A DNA stretch of 64,000 nt from Clostridia bacterium. Its GTDB lineage: Bacteria > Bacillota > Clostridia > Oscillospirales > Acutalibacteraceae. The position numbers and the translations under genes are program-made. This document shows positions 62,599 to 64,000 of this stretch, in pieces. The notes under the pieces are model-generated. The model searched no databases, was not told where the DNA came from, and saw only the letters and a list, made by a program, of their open reading frames with translations. The stretch spans positions 21,413-85,412 of the forward strand of contig JAGAMO010000006.1 in NCBI GenBank assembly GCA_017624675.1, read 5' to 3'. Position 1 is the stretch's first letter. Each line of letters opens with the position of its first letter.

Positions 62599-63381
62599 AT
62601 GAAACTTGGTAGAATTTGGTTTTTATTTTATTTAAGCCTTCCGGCTTGTATAATATTTCGTTTTTTACAGTTATATTTTACCATTGACCCTAAAACAGGA
62701 TTTTATTACACCCATACAGAAGGTTATGGAAAAGCCTTTTTATGTTTAATTTTGCTCTGCACCCTATCTGTTGGACTGTTTTCCCATTTAAGTTTTAAAA
62801 GACCCGAAAACCTACCCCAAAAGAATATTACAACCTCAATATTATCACTTGTTTTAGCCACTGGCGTTTTATTAGAAACCTTTGTTTTCAGAACAGAATT
62901 TTCCGTACTCCCTTGGCAGTTAGTTTTGTTTAATATTTTAAGTTTGTTTTTTGCTTTATATCTAATTTTATTTGGAATTTCCCCATTTTTGAAATTAGAA
63001 ATTTCTCCTGTGCTTTCTGTAATACCCACCGCATATCTAATTACACGCATAATTTGTGATTTCACCACAATTTCAAAACTCGCTTTAATTTCGGACAATA
63101 TAATCATTATTGCCAGTTATTGTCTAGCAATGATGTTTTTCCTAGGCTTTGCAAAACTTTATATCGGCATTGATTCGGATAGATGCTTTAAAAATATCTT
63201 GTCCTTTGGACTAAGCTCAGTTGTTTTGTCTTTTGCATTTTCAGTGCCAAACATTGTAATAAGTGTTTTTACTAACAATTACTACCCCCATATTTCACTA
63301 ATAGAAAATTTATTTGTTTTTTGTTTGGGAGCGTTTATTTTATCCTTTACTTCCCACTATTTTTCAAAAAAGAATCTATAA
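62599..63381 (+). CDS. Multi-pass membrane protein of unknown function
   Basis: The 260-residue protein has about seven hydrophobic segments (for example IWFLFYLSLPACIIFRFLQL, AFLCLILLCTLSVGLFSHLS, LVLFNILSLFFALYLILFGI and IIIIASYCLAMMFFLGFAKL) with short polar loops. No motif that names a family is visible; it may be a sporulation or transport-associated membrane protein, but that is a guess. ATGGAGAT just after the 200-bp repeat provides the ribosome site; no separate promoter is evident, so the repeat may carry or disturb it. Confidence 0.75.
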   Translation: MKLGRIWFLFYLSLPACIIFRFLQLYFTIDPKTGFYYTHTEGYGKAFLCLILLCTLSVGLFSHLSFKRPENLPQKNITTSILSLVLATGVLLETFVFRTEFSVLPWQLVLFNILSLFFALYLILFGISPFLKLEISPVLSVIPTAYLITRIICDFTTISKLALISDNIIIIASYCLAMMFFLGFAKLYIGIDSDRCFKNILSFGLSSVVLSFAFSVPNIVISVFTNNYYPHISLIENLFVFCLGAFILSFTSHYFSKKNL

Positions 63382-63440
63382 GTAAAACCCCCGAACGCAT
63401 AAGTGGAAAAATCCAGTAAAAACGGACAATAGAAAAAAAG

Positions 63441-63481
63441 CCCCTCCCATAGTAGAATTTAAACAACTACCGTGGGAGGGT
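63441..63481 (-). terminator. Terminator-like hairpin pointing left
   Basis: CCCTCCCA (63442-63449) pairs with TGGGAGGG (63473-63480), extended by GTAG/CTAC inside. The T run (AAAAAAA on the plus strand, 63432-63439) follows on the minus strand, so it would stop transcripts coming from the hairpin array to its right. Confidence 0.65.
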
Positions 63482-63486
63482 ATTCT

Positions 63487-63662
63487 TATGTCATAAATAG
63501 TCAATGCAAAGCATTGTATGTAATCCGCAACTTGTTGCGGAATGTAATCATTTTCGCAAGAAAATGTATGTAATCAATTCGAAGAAAAAACATACAAGTC
63601 TTGTGACTTGATGACATACAGCTCGCTTTGCGAACTGATTACATACCAATCCTTCGAATTGG
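63487..63662. repeat. Bidirectional array of hairpins joined by TATGTAAT-type octamers
   Basis: Short hairpins of different sequence are set apart by a conserved octamer. Forward octamers: TATGTCAT (63487), TATGTAAT (63517), AATGTAAT (63541), TATGTAAT (63567). Inverted octamers: ATGACATA (63611) and ATTACATA (63638). The hairpins are CAATGC-AAA-GCATTG, CCGCAAC-TT-GTTGCGG, CATTTTC-GCAA-GAAAATG, CAAGTC-TTGT-GACTTG, CAGCTCGC-TTT-GCGAACTG and CCAAT-7 nt-ATTGG. The right half is the left half's plan turned round, so the whole could also fold long-range. No open frame is present. Confidence 0.8.
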
Positions 63663-63664
63663 AT

Positions 63665-63700
63665 AAAAAATAAGACAGTCCGAAGGCTGTCTTATTTTTT
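63665..63700 (-). terminator. Terminator behind the tRNA fragment
   Basis: AAAAAATAAGACAG and CTGTCTTATTTTTT pair; T runs on both strands. On the minus strand it directly follows the CCA of the tRNA fragment, as the terminator of an intact tRNA gene would. Confidence 0.85.
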
Positions 63701-63744
63701 GGCACCCGTAGTAGGAATCGAACCTGCATCTAAGTCTTAGGAGA
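63700..63744 (-). pseudogene. 3' part of a tRNA gene (probably tRNA-Arg(CCT)), likely attachment-site half
   Basis: On the minus strand the sequence begins in the anticodon loop (CTCCTAA), continues with GACTT as the 3' anticodon stem, a T arm with GGTTCGATTCC, an acceptor 3' strand TACGGGT and GCCA. To its 5' side there is no partner stem, D arm or acceptor 5' strand (ACCCGTA would be expected). A tRNA cut off in the anticodon loop is the mark left by a tyrosine-integrase element that recombines into the tRNA 3' end. The identity Arg(CCT) is inferred from the loop alone. Confidence 0.7.
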
Positions 63745-63782
63745 CACCGAGGAAAACGATAACAGCATCCCTTGTGATACCT

Positions 63783-63810
63783 AAAAATCCCCTGCTGTCA
63801 GGGGATTTTT
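63783..63810. terminator. Bidirectional terminator
   Basis: AAAAATCCCCTG and CAGGGGATTTTT pair around CTGT. Confidence 0.88.
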
Positions 63811-63839
63811 AAGGTTAATGTGTTATCTTATGTTACGCC

Positions 63840-63957
63840 GTTACCGCTAATATTATGTCATTTTAAGTCGTCCGATTAGCAAGCAATTAGCAAAAGCTAT
63901 AATTTTAGGGTGGTGATAATAGGCATGTATTATGTTGTGGTGTTATCGCTAATATTA
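63840..63957 (+). repeat. 16-bp direct repeat pair near the tRNA junction
   Basis: GTTACCGCTAATATTA (63840-63855) and GTTATCGCTAATATTA (63942-63957) differ at one base and are 102 bp apart in the same orientation. Confidence 0.75.
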
Positions 63958-64000
63958 AGCTGTACTTGCTTTGGAAATTTATATTGTCTTTCACTCAACC

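Larger units (their letters stand above)
63745..64000. mobile_element. Probable left end of an integrated element
   Basis: Beyond the tRNA fragment the sequence no longer fits the tRNA. It holds a strong bidirectional terminator (63783-63810) and a 16-bp direct repeat, GTTAYCGCTAATATTA at 63840-63855 and 63942-63957, of the kind used as integrase or excisionase arm sites. No gene can be called before the window ends: short open frames reach the edge on both strands (from ATG at 63925 on plus; ending at 63930 on minus), but they are too short to judge. The element's body would lie to the right, outside the window. Confidence 0.5.

Noticed and set aside
63487-63662. CRISPR array
   Set aside because: The repeated unit is only 8 nt, units occur in both orientations, and the intervening pieces are self-complementary hairpins rather than unique spacers; no cas gene is present.
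63925-64000. Gene start at the right edge (ATG, then a hydrophobic reading frame)
   Set aside because: Only about 25 codons are visible, the ribosome site is weak, and the 16-bp direct repeat lies inside it, so it cannot be supported.

Overview
The window looks like a chromosomal segment of a low-GC, endospore-forming anaerobic Firmicute, most like an uncultured gut Clostridium of the Oscillospirales/Ruminococcaceae type. Reasons: strong sigma-A promoters (TTGACA, 17 nt, TATAAT), AGGAGG ribosome binding sites, spore genes (spoIID, ypeB, a SleC-like cortex-lytic pair), a clostridial purine operon with stand-alone AICAR formyltransferase and PurO-type IMP cyclohydrolase, and a citrate branch that starts with a (Re)-citrate-synthase-like enzyme. 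This placement is inferred from gene content, not from a marker-gene comparison.

Layout. 1-6.7 kb (minus): 5' end of glgB, a foldase-like lipoprotein, mfd, pth and a DegV protein. 6.8-8.4 kb (plus): a DUF1836 regulator, tRNA-Met and tRNA-Glu, and a membrane methyltransferase. 8.4-11.8 kb (minus): PTS-IIC, nth, a pyridoxamine kinase and a sugar nucleotidyltransferase. 11.9-18.4 kb (plus): a tight run of phosphatase, ruvX, PHP protein, alpha/beta hydrolase, murF, ddl and a cation efflux gene. 18.5-22.9 kb: a carbohydrate ABC importer with malQ. 22.9-28.1 kb: (Re)-citrate synthase-like gene, GntR regulator, aconitase and isocitrate dehydrogenase, behind a promoter whose -10 box lies inside a 24-bp palindrome. 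28.1-30.5 kb: first copy of a 200-bp multi-hairpin repeat, a helical protein and a PadR/DUF1700/DUF4097 module. 30.6-30.9 kb: tRNA-Gln and tRNA-His. 31.1-37.3 kb: an HTH-phosphoglucosamine mutase fusion, a GlmU-like beta-helix protein, nagB, a CapA protein and a phosphoglucomutase. 37.4-43.5 kb: ypeB, carD, a small LSm-like protein, tRNA-Ser, a P-loop kinase, the two-gene SleC-like system and a PAP2 phosphatase. 43.6-45.5 kb (minus): groES-groL. 45.7-60.1 kb (plus): a ZTP-riboswitch-controlled purine and one-carbon operon (purE, C, F-like, M, N, O, AICAR formyltransferase, glyA, purD, purL, fhs). 60.2-63.4 kb: a small glycine-rich protein, an E2-like acyltransferase, spoIID, the second 200-bp repeat and a membrane protein. 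63.4-64 kb: a bidirectional hairpin array, a tRNA 3'-end fragment, and what is probably the edge of an integrated element.

How the genes work together. The pur operon supplies nearly all steps from PRPP to IMP together with the formyl-tetrahydrofolate machinery (glyA, fhs) that two of those steps consume; ZTP, which builds up when 10-formyl-THF is short, is the fitting signal. purB and purK are not in the window. The citrate cluster gives 2-oxoglutarate for glutamate synthesis. The amino-sugar cluster joins NagB, GlmM and a GlmU-like acyltransferase on the route to UDP-GlcNAc, and murF and ddl lie on the peptidoglycan route.

Most notable items: a PurF homologue whose N-terminal glutaminase nucleophile is glycine; an HTH domain fused to GlmM; two structured non-coding repeat families (a dispersed 200-bp element and an octamer-linked hairpin array); and a tRNA-fragment junction at the right edge.
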